64,000 nucleotides of DNA from the NCBI GenBank assembly GCA_009617715.1, contig VTFK01000298.1:281239-345238 (forward strand), in the 5' to 3' direction. Positions within the stretch are counted from its first letter, which is position 1, and each line of letters begins with the position of its first letter. The notes under the pieces are model-generated. The model ran no database searches. It had not been told where the DNA came from and saw only the letters and a list, made by a program, of their open reading frames with translations. The DNA is from Plectrocnemia conspersa. Its lineage: Eukaryota; Arthropoda; Insecta; Trichoptera; Polycentropodidae. Of this stretch, positions 1 through 13,121 are shown piece after piece. The position numbers and the translations under genes were made by a program.

Positions 1-3000
1 AATTTGCAATTCTGGTATGACAGCTTTGTCTCGATCCATCATTTCCTGAGGGGAAGCGCCTCGTTGCTTTTCCATGTCTCCCTGATGGAAGAACTCTGTG
101 TACACAGCTTTCTAAATTTATAACATAAAAAATATCCTTAAAGGTGTATTTTAACTTAAAACTTGAGATAAATTACGCACTGCAACTTTTTTGACACAAG
201 GCCAATCTTTAATCTGGTCGCAAAGATCGGCACATGTCATTAGCATCGTCAGAAGATGGATATGATGTTTAGGATTATTTTTATCATAACCTTCAGCTAG
301 CATCTCTTTATATGTTGTCATTTGTCTGAAAAAAAAAAGTATTTTATATAAAGAATTCTATTGTGAAAAGAAATAAACCCAAACTCTATGAGGAAATGTG
401 GTATTTTATTCAATATTGCCTTTAGAAAAAAAGTATAAACTACGAGTCTTAAAATATTAGTTAAGAGACAGTCTAAGGAAAAAACATTTGAAATACAGTG
501 CTGGAAAATCATTATTGGTGTGTTGTAAAGAGAAATATGGGAGCTGAATTTTTAAGAACAGATATCAACCACGTGTTAAAGAAAGATCTTCAGTTCTTTG
601 AAGGTATAAATCAAATGAAAATCCTCTAAGTAACATTAAAATTCAAAATATCGCTCTATTGTCCTGTAAATTGGTAGCAGCGTTACATAAAAGCAATACA
701 CAAAGGCTCAACAGTAGCAGTAGTTAGTAAAAAGCTGACTGCACTTGCAAGATGCTTTATAGTGGAGCAGTTCTTTGTCATTGTTTTTTTAGTACTAAAA
801 GGGTGAAACCCATTGAAATTCAACCAAAAATAAAAAAATACTATTGCAATGCATGTCTGTAACTTAAAAATTGCAAGACTCTTCTCAACTAGGATAGTCA
901 TACAGAGTAAAGCATCAGAGTTCATTGAAAGAAAATCATCTAGTAGCGGATCGACACACCATATTGTCGAAGAATTGTTACTTGTTCATTACCACCAGCA
1001 ACAAACAATATGCAATAAAGATTATATTGACTCTTTTAGGATGATCAATTTTAAGCTCTACACTGTTACCGTTACAACAGTAGATATTCGACCTACAGTC
1101 AAATCAAAGTGACAGACTTTTATAGCAACATGATATTGCTCAGCCATATACTTCCTGTTTAACAGTAACTATCTAAAATCTGTATTTCAATTGTCTTGAA
1201 AGTCCACTGTTCTCGTCTCCAGTAAATTTAAAATCTTTGGATCGATCAAAGAGGCGATGGGTGAAAATAGGTTAATTTTTTTCTAATATCCAAATACAAG
1301 CACTGAATGTATTGAATGCCATAGAAAAATGATGTACTTTTGTACCTTTTTCATTCAATAAATTATGTTTATATTGGACTGACAACTGCATATTGTAGAA
1401 AGAAAGCGACATGGCATACTTAAAATGGTTCGTTAGATCCGTCGCCAAGATGCACTCCCGCAATAGCTGCAAGCAATCGTCGTACTCTGGGGCTGGTAGT
1501 TCTTGTAATATGTTGCAACCTTCCGTGTTGAGTATACACATTGCCTGCGACAGATGATGGCACTCCATCACGCTACCTTCACTGCTGTACAATGACGCCA
1601 AGAGTGATCCTGAACAACATAAATAAATAAAATTAACTTACAATTATAACGTATTTAATCCAATTATTTGTATGGAACGCTACCTTCTCTAATTTCGAAA
1701 CTGTTATTGGTACCCCGGTGATCAAGGTCGTGACACAGGCATGACACTAAAAACGCTAAACATTCCAAATCGCTACACAAAACAAAAACGTTCTAATTAG
1801 TCACGGCGACCACGGGACGGGCATATTGTGATATGTAAATTTATACTAACGTCAAGTACTGATTTTCGAGGAGACCGAAAGTGCAAATTGCCGCGTAAGC
1901 GAACTGTGTAACAGTAAACGCGTGCATCCAATTATGATACGGCACGTCTCGGTACCCCCTTTGAACGTAAAACGCGAAACGAGCTAGTGTCTCATTCTTC
2001 ATCTGAAACCTAAAACCGAATTTGCAATTATTTGTGGTCTTAAGAAAACTTAAATATGTAAAAAATGAATAGCTTTAACTAATTTATTTTCTATTAACTT
2101 CTTTCATTGAGATTTTTTACAGCTAGTTATAGAAGATAACATAAATTGTATATAGCATTTTCTTGCCGACAAACTCGGCAGTTTAGCATGCTTACCAAAA
2201 ATCAATGTTTAATTAACCTAACCTAATTGATATTATAGTTATAATACTAAAAATATAGCATACTCAAAGATTGGGAAGCAATGGTGAATGCAGTTTAGTT
2301 TTGCATCACTATGTTTTGAAATGTTCGATCAAAAATGCAAAGACTCGATGAAAATGCGGTCTACATGCCCTTATCTCTTACTCACTCTTGTCACTTAACA
2401 TGCGAGCGAGCGAGAGGGAAAGTATCTCACCACACGCACCTGATACCCGCTTATATACCAACATTCATAGCCATCCAGACTCTACTTTAATTTTTAAAGT
2501 TTGCTCTTCTGTTTGTCTGGCTCACTAAAAACACGCGAATGTAACACTATTGATATGAAAAGTGTCATTTTTTTGTTCTTTGGAATGGTATCTAAATAAT
2601 TATCTAAGTACCTAAAATGAATGTGTGTATGAAATCAATTTCTTGATTCAAGAGACGATGTCAGTTGTAGTAATATACTATTCGAATAAACTACCAATTA
2701 TCCAGTTAAGCCCTTAAATTTCTTGAGCCCAAGTGAAATACAGTACAAACTAACTCTAAAGGTTGGTAGCCCTATTGTGCTACTAAGGAAACTGTGCATT
2801 GGAACACGGTTGGTTGTGAAGGCATTGAAAACATATGTATGTGATTGAGGCAATGGTTTTGACTGGCACATTTAAATTATTCCCATTGATTTCTAGTGAT
2901 TATATTTTCGCTTCAAGTAGCTTGAATTCCCAATTCACTTTGCCTTCGTCATGACAACAAATAAGTCAAAAGTGGTTGCTCAATGTGTTAAGAATTGATA

Positions 3001-6000
3001 TGAGAAATTAATGCTTCTCTCAAGTATAATTTTGTTATAATGTCTCAAGTATATTTACGTGCTGGTTTATGAACTATATATAAAATCTACTATTTATACA
3101 TACTAAAAAAATGTTGTAAGATACAATATAACTGAGACTAAAATGCGAGGAAAACCAGGTAAGAATTATTCAATTTTTTTGTTCATAATTTTCTTATGTT
3201 TATGGTCAAATTTTATTTTAATTTTAATAAAAGTTCATCATTTACTCTAACCAGATATTTTTATTGTAATCATGTTTCTGGCGGCATGGACTAGGATTTT
3301 TATTATTAGCATAATTTAAAATTTAAGATATCAAATTGGTACATTCAATTTATTTTGATTTCTAATATCAGCTACTAATTTTAACTTAAATTTTTGAAGA
3401 AATATTATGTAATCAGTAAAACTCCAAAAAAAATAGATTACAAAGTCATTCAGCCTTTTCAAGTTTCAACAGTAATCCATTGCTTATTTTAAGTCACGAC
3501 GGCCTTACCGATCGGTTAAACTTAATTTGAAAGAAAAGTTCATGGACAAATTTAACATATCGATTCATTTAGCTACTCTTTGTTTTGAATAGTTCAAAGG
3601 CAAAGTTAATCGCTGTTCAAGGTTGATTGGACCTAAAAGGTTACGTAAATTATTAATAAGACCAACATGCGATCAATTTTCTTTTGAATTGAATCTACAA
3701 GGTGACTCAAAAGTTACTTTAAATATTAATAACCCATTTAGTATTACAATTTCATTATGGACGACGATGTATTTCTATGTCAAGAATCCACTCACAAAAC
3801 CAATTCTATCGGTGAATCGACGACATTATTGCAAGCTTGGAATCTCAAATGCTATGAGCTAAGGTATCTAAACTAAGGGGTTTTGCTATTGACATATTTT
3901 TTGGAAATGTGTGCATTTTGGTCAACACCGAAGGATCACTGTATTCATTAATATTAATATAAGCATAAATAATACCTTTTTGAGAATTTTAATGAGTCAA
4001 ACATGTGCAAAATGTAGCATAGAGTATCGTCGAAAGGTAGAGATCGACAATTGTAGTGCAATTGCGAAAATTCAGTGTAGAGATGATCTTGTTGACAATT
4101 TAATACCTTATTTACTTCGTTATTATTAACCTGAAAGTAAAATAGTAGATAAAATATTTACTATAAACTTGATTTATTAATAATACATACCTTAAGATGA
4201 TACATGAGCATTTCGTTAGATATTTTGGTACGAGCTTGGGCATCTGATATTTTTTTATAAACTATCGAATGCATGATTGATATGCCGCAATATATACTAA
4301 AAGCGCTCGCTATCTCTTCGTCACAAGCGTCAAAGTACTCTCTACCGACTTTATTGCAAAGCTGGGCCACACCGATGATCTCCTTCTCGTCACGAATTGG
4401 GAAACACAATATATTTCTAAAATAAATAGATAAATTACATCTTATTCTATACCCATATAATTAATTCGTACGCCTTATATACTTCGTTACAAAACCAGTT
4501 TTTTCATCAAGTCCCTTATAAAACAGTGGATGATCATAAGCCTGATTTATATTTAATAAGCGACCAGTTTCTGCTACGTTTCCTGCTATTCCTTGCCCTT
4601 TATTAATGCGCACCTCAGTCGGCTACAATTAATATTTACAGTTAATTTAGATATTTTATGTTGAGCTGTATCTTTAAAATCATTCTCACGTGATTGACTG
4701 AATTATTTGAGACTCCGTCGCCGCCGTCGAACACTTTTGCGACCAAATCTCCCTGTTCGTGATCTATCAAAAATAGCGAGCATCTCTCCGCCGAAGTTAG
4801 CTGTCTAGCTTCTGCCATTATTTCTTTCAGCAGCTCATCAAGGTCGCCCAGGTGGGAGAAAAATCTTCTCGCCACTAACAGCAAGTGCTGGCATTGTTGT
4901 TTTAGCCTTGTTTCTTCTTCCAGATAAATTGTGTTAACAACCAACGTCAAACAAAACCTTGAAAGTGGTACATTTGTTTAGAGAGGCTCTCAACGCAAAC
5001 GTTTATTGAAATTAGTCGCTATCAAAGTGGATTACGTGAAAAAGTGATTCAATTCAATGGCGCACTCAACATCTAATCATGATAACAATTGATAGTAAGG
5101 ACAATCCTAAACTTTCATACGTATACTCGTAATGATGATTGATGGTATATTTCATAACTGGGCAAATGTTTCCTTGAAAAATTGACAGGGCAGTAATTAA
5201 TGCCTATATAGCACAATGTGACAATCAATTATTATGATTATACAGCATAGTTATATGATGTCTATTGTTGTTAATGTTTCGGTTTGTGTTCAACTTGTCT
5301 TTGCAATAAAACAATAATGAATTATGAAAAATTCGTGACTGATGCGTAAAACACCATTTTCATCAAATTATAATTTAGCTGTAAATGTGGTCACATTTTC
5401 CAAAAGTGTGACTAGTTATTCAATTAGTACAGGTGGTATATAAGTAGAATAATCATTTAAACAAAAAAAAGTATACTTATGTTTTGCTAACTAGTTGTAG
5501 ACCTTTAATGTGTAACTTCTAAGCAAAGGTTGTTTTTACTAAGCCATCCAGGCCTTCGGTCTTTTCTGAGCTGCCATAACAGAACAACCGTTCTTTAAAA
5601 TAATCGAGAAAGTGAGTCTCGTTTCTAAATATCATTTAAAGAGGGATTTCAAAACACAAAAATAAAAAGGTGAATGCGATGAAGCTCCTGATGAAGATTC
5701 CAAAATATGACTTTGAAAATTATTTTAATAGTATAAGCACTATTAGGAGAATAAGTTTTGAACTGAAATCCAGTGAGTGGTTCAATACCACTTTTTGGTA
5801 TTTATGAGATTTACAATAAATTCCAAAAATTGTTACTTGAATAATTTCGTAATGATTTCATTGGCTCTCATCATCTCATCTTCTTCCATTTTCATGTCAA
5901 CTAATACAACAATCAGCGCCAACTTTTCATTAGCGCTTCTTATCGGCGTCAAGTGTAAAAGCGCATCTTTGTCGTCGCCCTGTAAAAATGTAAAAATTCA

Positions 6001-8937
6001 ATATGTAAAAAGTAAATAAGATACATTTCAATACTGAGCTTATCACATAAAACAGTAGTGTGCCAATGATAAACCGCTTTACTTTTCATAATATCTTATC
6101 ACGGTGCATTATCTATTTTTTTATGAGGTATTCATTGAAAGCACAAACATACGCTAATAAAGGGTAATAATATCATATTGATTCAGTGGTTATACCGTAC
6201 CTTATCTAACAACTCCCTTATTTGAGACTCCACGCTCATTATTTTCAATGTAAACATTTCGCCGGTGCCATTTATGGCTTTGCTCACCGTCGACGCGGTG
6301 GTCTGAAATTTTATTTCATTGTATCGTTAATTGTCATTGTTGTCGAAATTGTACGTCACGGCAAGTACTATGAAAAAAAATACTCCATTGTTACAACTCA
6401 CCGATAATCTCAATGGACTTTCTAGAATTTTATCGCCGACTACTTTGACAATCGCTTCCTTGTTGGATTCTAACAGGCATATTAAAAACGCCGAAGATGC
6501 TGACGTTTGGTCTATGAGCTGAATATGGAAGGGAAAACAATTAAGTTTGATTGAAGTATTTCATATGAAAACAAAAATGTTATATTATATAAATACATAA
6601 ATTTCTATGGAACATTAAGCTTTTCCGAACTATTCTCCCTAGTAAATATATTTAATTTATCTTTGTTATATAAATCATATTGTAAGTAATGAAACTGTTT
6701 CATTAGCGGCACTTGTTGGTGGCATTGTTAAAATGTGAAATGCTACTTTACCCTGTGGGATTCATAGCAAGTACCTTTTCACCTCGTCTGTGCATTTACT
6801 TTTTGGGATAATCTAATTACATATGATTTGCTATAATTATTCAGTAGTTCGTTATAAAATCTATTTTAGATGCTTTGCTTTAAACTGCCATTTTACGTAA
6901 AAAAATATCAAGAAACCTACGTTTTTTCAAGAAAATACAGATGCTTTATTTGCTATGCAGTATGTGTAACTATTATCTTCTTTAAAACATTGAATATGTG
7001 TGTACAAATTTGTTCGTTTCGTTATTTCAACTTTATACAAAAAAAGCACATTATACTATATATTTACTAGAAGTATAATGTATTTATATAGCTCTTTAAC
7101 TAAAGATATCACTAATATCATATTAATTAAAATAGTTCAAAAAAATGTATATCCTTCTCTCCATCTCCATTGTGTATTTTTTCACTAAGATCCCATCACA
7201 ATCTGTCAGCTTTTCTATGCACATTCATCAATCCCTAACTTGTCTAAAAAATTTAAAAAAAGTTTTGCTGTAAATATTTGGTCCTGAAATAATCTCATCC
7301 TGTTTAAAGTAAGTCAGTAGCTCCTAACCATTTTTAAACACTATTTTAATGGTACGCAATCTAAAGTTTCGTGTTTATTGCAATTACGAATACCAAAAAA
7401 AAAATTACAAGCACACTTACATAATAAAAATATTTGTGTCTTAATAATCGTTAAAAATTCGTGTTTTATAGAAAGCGTCGTGAAAACTTAAATTTTTTTC
7501 TTCATAAATTATTATTTTTTAAACATAGTAAAAGACAAATTTTAAGCAAACTATTTGTTTAAAAAAAATTGAGTGTCCCTTATTTGTGGAATAAGAATAT
7601 TTTTATTTTATTCATTAATAAATATTTACTATGGCAATTATTTAAATTATATACAATATAAGATGCTAAATTCGCCAGTGGGTGTAATGAAAACAACATT
7701 CCAACTTCATTACTTATAATATCCAGCTGGTTGTTGACATTTATGCAATGGTGGTCTTCACTGATTTTAAAGCCATAATCAAACACCAACTCAAAATTCA
7801 ACCTGTTTATATTCTATGTATTTTTTAATTAGTTTTGACGAACTTTTCCATTACCCCCCACCCTACGACATTGAAGACTCATATGCCATGTATTTCCAAA
7901 TATGAATTTAATTATTAGTAACTTATACATTACTTCTTTTTTACGAAAGGTTTGTATTTAAATTTACACTAGAAACATTTTGGGTAATTTTTGAGCAACT
8001 GTAGACACAAGTTTTGACACAAATGATTCATAGCAGGTTTTCACCAAAATTGTATGGTGTCATTTTTTTTAAATATTGCAGTTTCTTCAACTATTTTCAG
8101 GAGACAGTTAAAACAAAATATTTTCATTTTTATGTAACCACCAACAAGGATGTTATCACTTACAAAAATCCTCAATCAATAAAACATAAAACTTTTTGGT
8201 GACATGATAACTGCCGTGTTTTTAATCCGAATATAATAAAGTTTATAAATATCTCGGCTAAGTTAGTTGGCCAGCTTTATATGCCATTTAGTAACAAAGT
8301 GGCAGCTACTTAAAAACAGTAAAAATTCCGTTGATAAAACCTAGAGAAAAAATGACAATTTTATTAATTAAAATTACTAATAAAGTGTGACCAGTCCCGG
8401 ATTAATTTATTTTATTATTAACTGTACTAAAAAACTAACCATTTAAGTGTATTAAAATAACGAAAATAAAAGGTTTTTCGTATCAATTTAAAACTGTTTG
8501 CGTTGGTGAATAAATGTACAGGTTTTCAGGAAAATTAACAAAATAAATTTACTCTATACTAAAAGAAATTTAATTTAATTGGCTTGGATAACATATTAGT
8601 TATTAAAAAGCAAACCATATTTTTTGTTCTTTAGAAAAAATTGAAGCTTAATTTTAAAATATTTTTTTTTTAAATTCAATTGATTATGTTTTGTTTGAAA
8701 GAAAGGAAGAAGACTCGTTCGTGATTAAATCGCATATTATTACAATGAGTCAATACAAACAATACGTGCGCTGGAGATAATTTTCATTAGAATAATTACT
8801 ATAGAGATAATTACGTATTTGTTAATCTTGCGATGAAGCCCAGCAGATCGAGATTCAGTGAGTGACGCGCAGAAATCCTCCAGTGAAGGCTCCATGTTGT
8901 TCACTGTCCCAAACGCACCAAATTCGGCATGTGTCAA
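1..8937 (-). CDS. PDE2A: Dual 3',5'-cyclic nucleotide phosphodiesterase, PDE2 type (3' end beyond window)
   Basis: Hydrolyses cAMP and cGMP and is allosterically stimulated by cGMP in the PDE2 family. Exons in transcript order: 8815-8937 (start codon), 7655-7802, 6402-6518, 6201-6302, 5837-5979, 4690-4957, 4483-4622, 4191-4416, 3976-4130, 1851-2009, 1684-1772, 1420-1609, 181-325, 1-111. From 7802 onward every junction is phase-consistent. Exon 1 (phase 0) does not join the next exon in phase, so a small exon is missing or the donor is wrong. GAF-A (7802-5837) is divergent. GAF-B (4957-4191) keeps the NKFDE signature, read as [14 protein letters not shown]. The catalytic domain shows PYHNWMHAF, then [12 protein letters not shown], then [10 protein letters not shown], and ATDLTNHF. 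The order and wording match vertebrate PDE2A better than PDE5 or PDE11. The exon at 1851-2009 uses an acceptor 7 bases upstream of the obvious CAG; only this keeps the frame. The C-terminal end of the catalytic domain lies left of base 1. Confidence 0.9.
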
Positions 8938-10828
8938 AATGCTTTAGCGCGAGCGTGCGACATGTCCTCAACGCGAATCGAACCGATTTGAACTGGAGCT
9001 ACAGTCCAATATCGGCAATAGAACGACCGGCTGTGTTGCCATACGTTATTTATTTTCAAGTGATTTTTCAGTGGAATGTTTTTTTTTCATATGGAAGCGC
9101 ACGGTGTCGTATATTTGGCCCTGGCCCTCTGAAAACTGAGCAGTGTAAAATGAACATCAAACTCGTTAACCCTTACAGCGGTAAACGATCGCTCCATAAC
9201 ATTATGTAGCGTGTACATAATTACAGTACATGTTCCAGTGAGTTGTGGCGCTTAGCATTATCTCCTCTCTAAAACACCGATTTCTTCCAGTTGTGGATAC
9301 AAACAGAAAGCCACTCTTAATATGCAAGTACTTATAGGTAGGTGAAACGAACACGCACAATACGATATTTGTCTATGTGCGCTAACATATCAACAATAAT
9401 AGTGGCAGTCAAAATTAAAAAAAAAAAAAAAAGTCGCGCTTTTAAAACTAATACTTGTTTTACATCAATACAACAAATTTAATACCATTCTATAATTATT
9501 TCAAAGGTAAGATATAATTTCAATTCATTAAGTTTTATGTTTGACTCCAATGTCTTAACTACATTGAGCATTCATGCAGTGACATACTAATACTTTGACA
9601 ATTGCATCTTGAAAAAACAAATATATCTAAACATATTTGCAAAAATTTACAGTATTTTGTGTACTAAATATACCTGTAAAAAGGCTATCATTTAAATACA
9701 TCTGAGGTACTTATTTTGTTGAATAAAATATGTACCATTTTTACAATACTAAAACTATTTTTGTATTGTCATGCTTTACTGCTGTGTTATGTCATGCAGT
9801 TCAGCCTGCTTTTTATTGCATCGAGAAACTGACTTATTTCCTTCAAGGTGTAAAGGACCCGGTACCTTACAAATCACTATTCCAGTTATAAGAGATAAGA
9901 AGGAAGTGGAAAAATAAGGCAATAAATGAAAACAACAATTTTAATGAGACACATTTATTATGCTCGTTACAGATATGTTATAAAATTACTTTTGCAGTTA
10001 CATTAACATCAAATACACTTACTGTTGAATTGTTATATAATTATATTGGTAAACATCGAAAGGCAAATAACTTATAATAAACCGAAACAGGATATGCCCT
10101 AAATCCGATGTTTGCATTTCAACATTAACCAAGATAAAAATGTATAAAACGTCTTCACGGGACGGTGCTTTAATCAGTTTTTAGCGTTTCTTTGTAACAT
10201 TGTAAACCAAACATCACCTTTGACAAAATCAAATGCAAAATAGAGTAAACTCGACTAAGCTACATTATAGTGTAGTTTTTTCATGTTTACGCAATATATT
10301 CTTAAACTTTTATTAAAAAAGGAATATACAATTATATAAATGAGATTGAGCTAAATGTAAAAACCACTTTTAAAAAAATATGTACCGAATACTCGCACAT
10401 TATACAAAATATCTTCATATATAGCGTGGACTTCAAATATCATTGGTCTTTTACATATTAAACATTTAGAAAGAAAAACTGTCTGACTAGTTTATTAAAA
10501 CTGGAGTTATTTAATAAATCAGTCGTAGATTATATTCACTGTAATTTTTAACTCTAGTATTATCCGATCGAATAGAAAGAAACATGTTGAAAACATCCGT
10601 TCGAAGTTTAAAGTAAGATTACACATACATACAATTTTAAAACTATGTTTCACATTTAGATAGGTCTATTTTGCAAATTCCATTATATACTAACAGTTTT
10701 ATGGAAAAATCAAACTTATACGTATAAAATAATCTAACAGTACGTTTTTATACTGGCAAAAAATAAAAACTGGAATTGAGAATGGTTCGTTAATTTTTAA
10801 AGTTAAACCTCTCCTTCCTTCCTTCCGC
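8938..10828. other. Upstream region of PDE2 and 3' UTR/downstream region of the SR gene
   Basis: The half next to 8937 should hold the PDE2 promoter and 5' UTR; bases 8940-9060 are GC-richer than the surroundings. The half next to 10829 is the probable 3' UTR of the SR protein gene. It is AT-rich, with possible reverse-strand polyadenylation signals near 9808 and 9955. A 16-base A run lies near 9418. I see no coding exon here. Confidence 0.4.
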
Positions 10829-13121
10829 TTAATGGGCGTCTCCGTTGGTGGGCGAAGTCGCTTTAGGACTTCCATGCGGAGAGCGAGAACGGGATCCGGA
10901 ACGGGAACGAGAGCGACGCGGAGAACGCGACCTGCGAGAGCGAGACCTGCTTCGCGATCCACTCCTGCTGCGGGACCTGCTGCGAGACCTGCTACCGGAC
11001 CTCGACCGCGATCTTGACTTGGAACGTGACCTTTGGTGCAATGAAAATTATACATATATTAAAAAAATGTCAAACCATTCATTGTAACCTTACCTTTGAT
11101 TTAGATTACTCGATTGCGAATAAACAATTTATAATTAGATTCCACTCATCGAATAATCTAATAGTTATTACACATTCTAAAATCATCTTTGTATATTCAG
11201 ATGTCATAACACTCGAGCATCTCATCTTCGGACAAATAATTACGGCTTTCGTATCGATCGTACCAGGTGGGTAAATAAACACTATTTTTTAGCACTAAAC
11301 TTGTCGTTTTTCTGACTTCGTTAATAAGATTCGACAATATCAGATGTCGAGTAAAAAATTTCATTCGCAAAAGCCATACATCTCTCATACGCTCGTCTAT
11401 TTTGGACCGGGCCGTTTGTCGTGTTTTAAGATTACTAAATTTATTCCGGAAGATAAAATGCTCGAGTATGCAAACACGGACGCTCTGAAATATAATTTTA
11501 CAATATAAATTTTGGAGAGCATTGTTTGGTCACTGAGGATATCTACTGTATCGTATCTGTAGTCGCACTAAATACTGGCTCATTGAGTGAAGTACGTTAA
11601 CCTTCTGCTGCTATACGTTTTCATTCGCTTTCGTGTATAGTTTGACGGACGCTCGAATCGAACGAAGGGGAAGTTTTAGGACGAGATCTGGGCGCGACGC
11701 GTTCCTTCGCTTGCAATCTTTGACCGAAATCCAAGCCGATAAATAGAAACGACGGGTAGCGAGAATCACCTAAATAACATTAGTAAAAATGTTTATTTTG
11801 TAAACGTACATAACTCACGCTGTGCGTTCAAAGTCACAAAGCGAAACACGTCGTTCGAGTCACACGGAGATACGAAGTCATACGAAGACTGGAGAAGGTC
11901 GCAGGACTATGTAGCGACACGCAGTGCAGCAGAGCTACGCTCAGATACAGACTCAGCTCAGAGAGAACACTCTACGGAGCGAAGAGACGTTACACGACGC
12001 TAACACCGGCCAGTATGAGCACTGGTACAGTAGGTATACTCAACATAAACCTATAAAACATAGCAGTAGGATTTTTATTATCGGTTTAGACGACGTCGGG
12101 GTAATGTCACGTCCCTCGCGGCGGGCAGGATCAGAGACGTACCTGCGACGGTTACGACGTCCTAGGCGAGAGCAGTCGCGCGCATAGTGTCCTCGGTCAC
12201 CGCACTCGTAGCAACGGTCGTCCGGGTGGAAGGGTCGGGCCATGCGAGAGCTACGCGGCGGAGGGCCTCTATAACCGCGTCCGCCACCTTTTCCGTTGGA
12301 CATTTCGACGCGAGCGCGACGACCGCAAATCGTACGACCGTCTAATCCTTTGACCTGCAAAGCAACAACAACACATTAAGATAGATAATAATGTTTTCGC
12401 CATGCATTTCAACGAATTTTACAGCAATTCAACATTAATAAGCCCCGATTCTTGTTGATTTTAGATCAACTACTTGCTACAAATACTAAGATGCTATTAT
12501 CAGACAACACTACTTATACTTTCACAACTTTTGTGAAGTCAACATTGATTGCAATCAATAATTCTTCATCTAAGCCGAAAATGTGAGACAAATATATGTT
12601 TGTTCATATTTGTTATCATTACACGACAAAACATTAGTCATAAAGTAAGCAGTTTTTGCATTGCTGAATGATCGCTTAGGAGTAAAAAAATATCTACTAG
12701 GCGAGTCCTGGTTAACCTCTCAAGAGTGCGTAATGCGTATTGCAACAAAATTGTCATTGAATTTTAAAATATTTTTAAATTTGACAAATTAAACTGCCCG
12801 TTCAAAATCAACTATTTTTAATCAAATAATAAGAAACTGGCCAGTTGGTTGAAAGTTAATAAGATACTATAAAATGGCGTTATAGCAAAGAGGCACAATA
12901 TCCTATCATAACAAAAATAATGATATGTGACAACAACTTACGGCATCTTCTGCGTCTCGTGGATCTTCAAATTCTACGAAGGCGAAACCTGGAGGATTGC
13001 GTGCAACCCACACATTTCTGAGGGGTCCGTAATAGCTAAAAGCGCCTTCCAATTCGGGTTTACTTGCATTGTTACCCAAGTCGCCGACGTAAAGTTTACA
13101 CTCCGACCCATAACGAGACAT
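10829..13121 (-). CDS. SRSF7: Serine/arginine-rich splicing factor with CCHC zinc knuckle (SRSF7/9G8/x16-like)
   Basis: Nuclear pre-mRNA splicing regulator. Three coding exons: 12942-13121, 12143-12354 and 10829-11030, giving 197 residues. The junctions are phase 0 and phase 2 and keep the frame. The RRM covers about residues 8-78, with RNP2 KLYVGDL at 9-15 and RNP1 GFAFVEFE at 45-52. A zinc knuckle of form CX2CX4HX4C lies at 108-121 and is the feature that separates SRSF7/9G8 from SRSF3. An Arg-Ser dipeptide tail fills most of the last exon and ends SPTNGDAH. The start codon at 13121 is followed at once by the RRM, and an acceptor-like AACAG lies five bases upstream, so the 5' UTR is probably spliced (candidate donor at 13774-13779). 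Drosophila x16 is the likely fly counterpart. SR genes usually limit their own level through an unproductive cassette exon, and intron 2 here contains such a candidate. Confidence 0.93.
11197..11484 (-). other. Second exon-like block in SR intron 2 with a long open frame
   Basis: A good acceptor (polypyrimidine-rich stretch then TTTCAG) precedes 11484. From there about 95 codons are open to a stop at 11197, with content such as [14 protein letters not shown] and [16 protein letters not shown] recognise no family. It may be a further alternative exon, a terminal exon of an alternative SR transcript, or chance. A third GC-rich block with an acceptor begins at 11769. Confidence 0.25.
11819..12021 (-). 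other. Candidate poison cassette exon in intron 2 of the SR gene
   Basis: A GC-rich 203-base block inside an otherwise AT-rich intron. It is bounded by a possible acceptor (TACCAG, ending at 12022) and a strong donor (GTGAGT, 11818-11813). If spliced after the exon ending at 12143, the frame enters as S-A-H-T-G-R-C and then hits TAG, so inclusion would truncate the protein before the RS tail. The length is not a multiple of three. Unproductive cassette exons are well known in SR protein genes; that this block is one is inference. Confidence 0.5.

Noticed and set aside
849..1112. Plus- and minus-strand frames at 683-1112
   Set aside because: They lie in an intron of the PDE2 gene, in AT-rich sequence without motifs or phase-matching splice sites.
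3623..4129. Plus-strand open frames, including one opening at ATGGACGACGATGTA near 3758
   Set aside because: 3976-4130 is a coding exon of PDE2 on the minus strand, so the frame at 3911-4129 is its shadow. The rest is short and has no recognisable domain.
10832..11087. Plus-strand Arg/Pro-rich open frames
   Set aside because: They are the complement of the RS-repeat exon of the SR protein.
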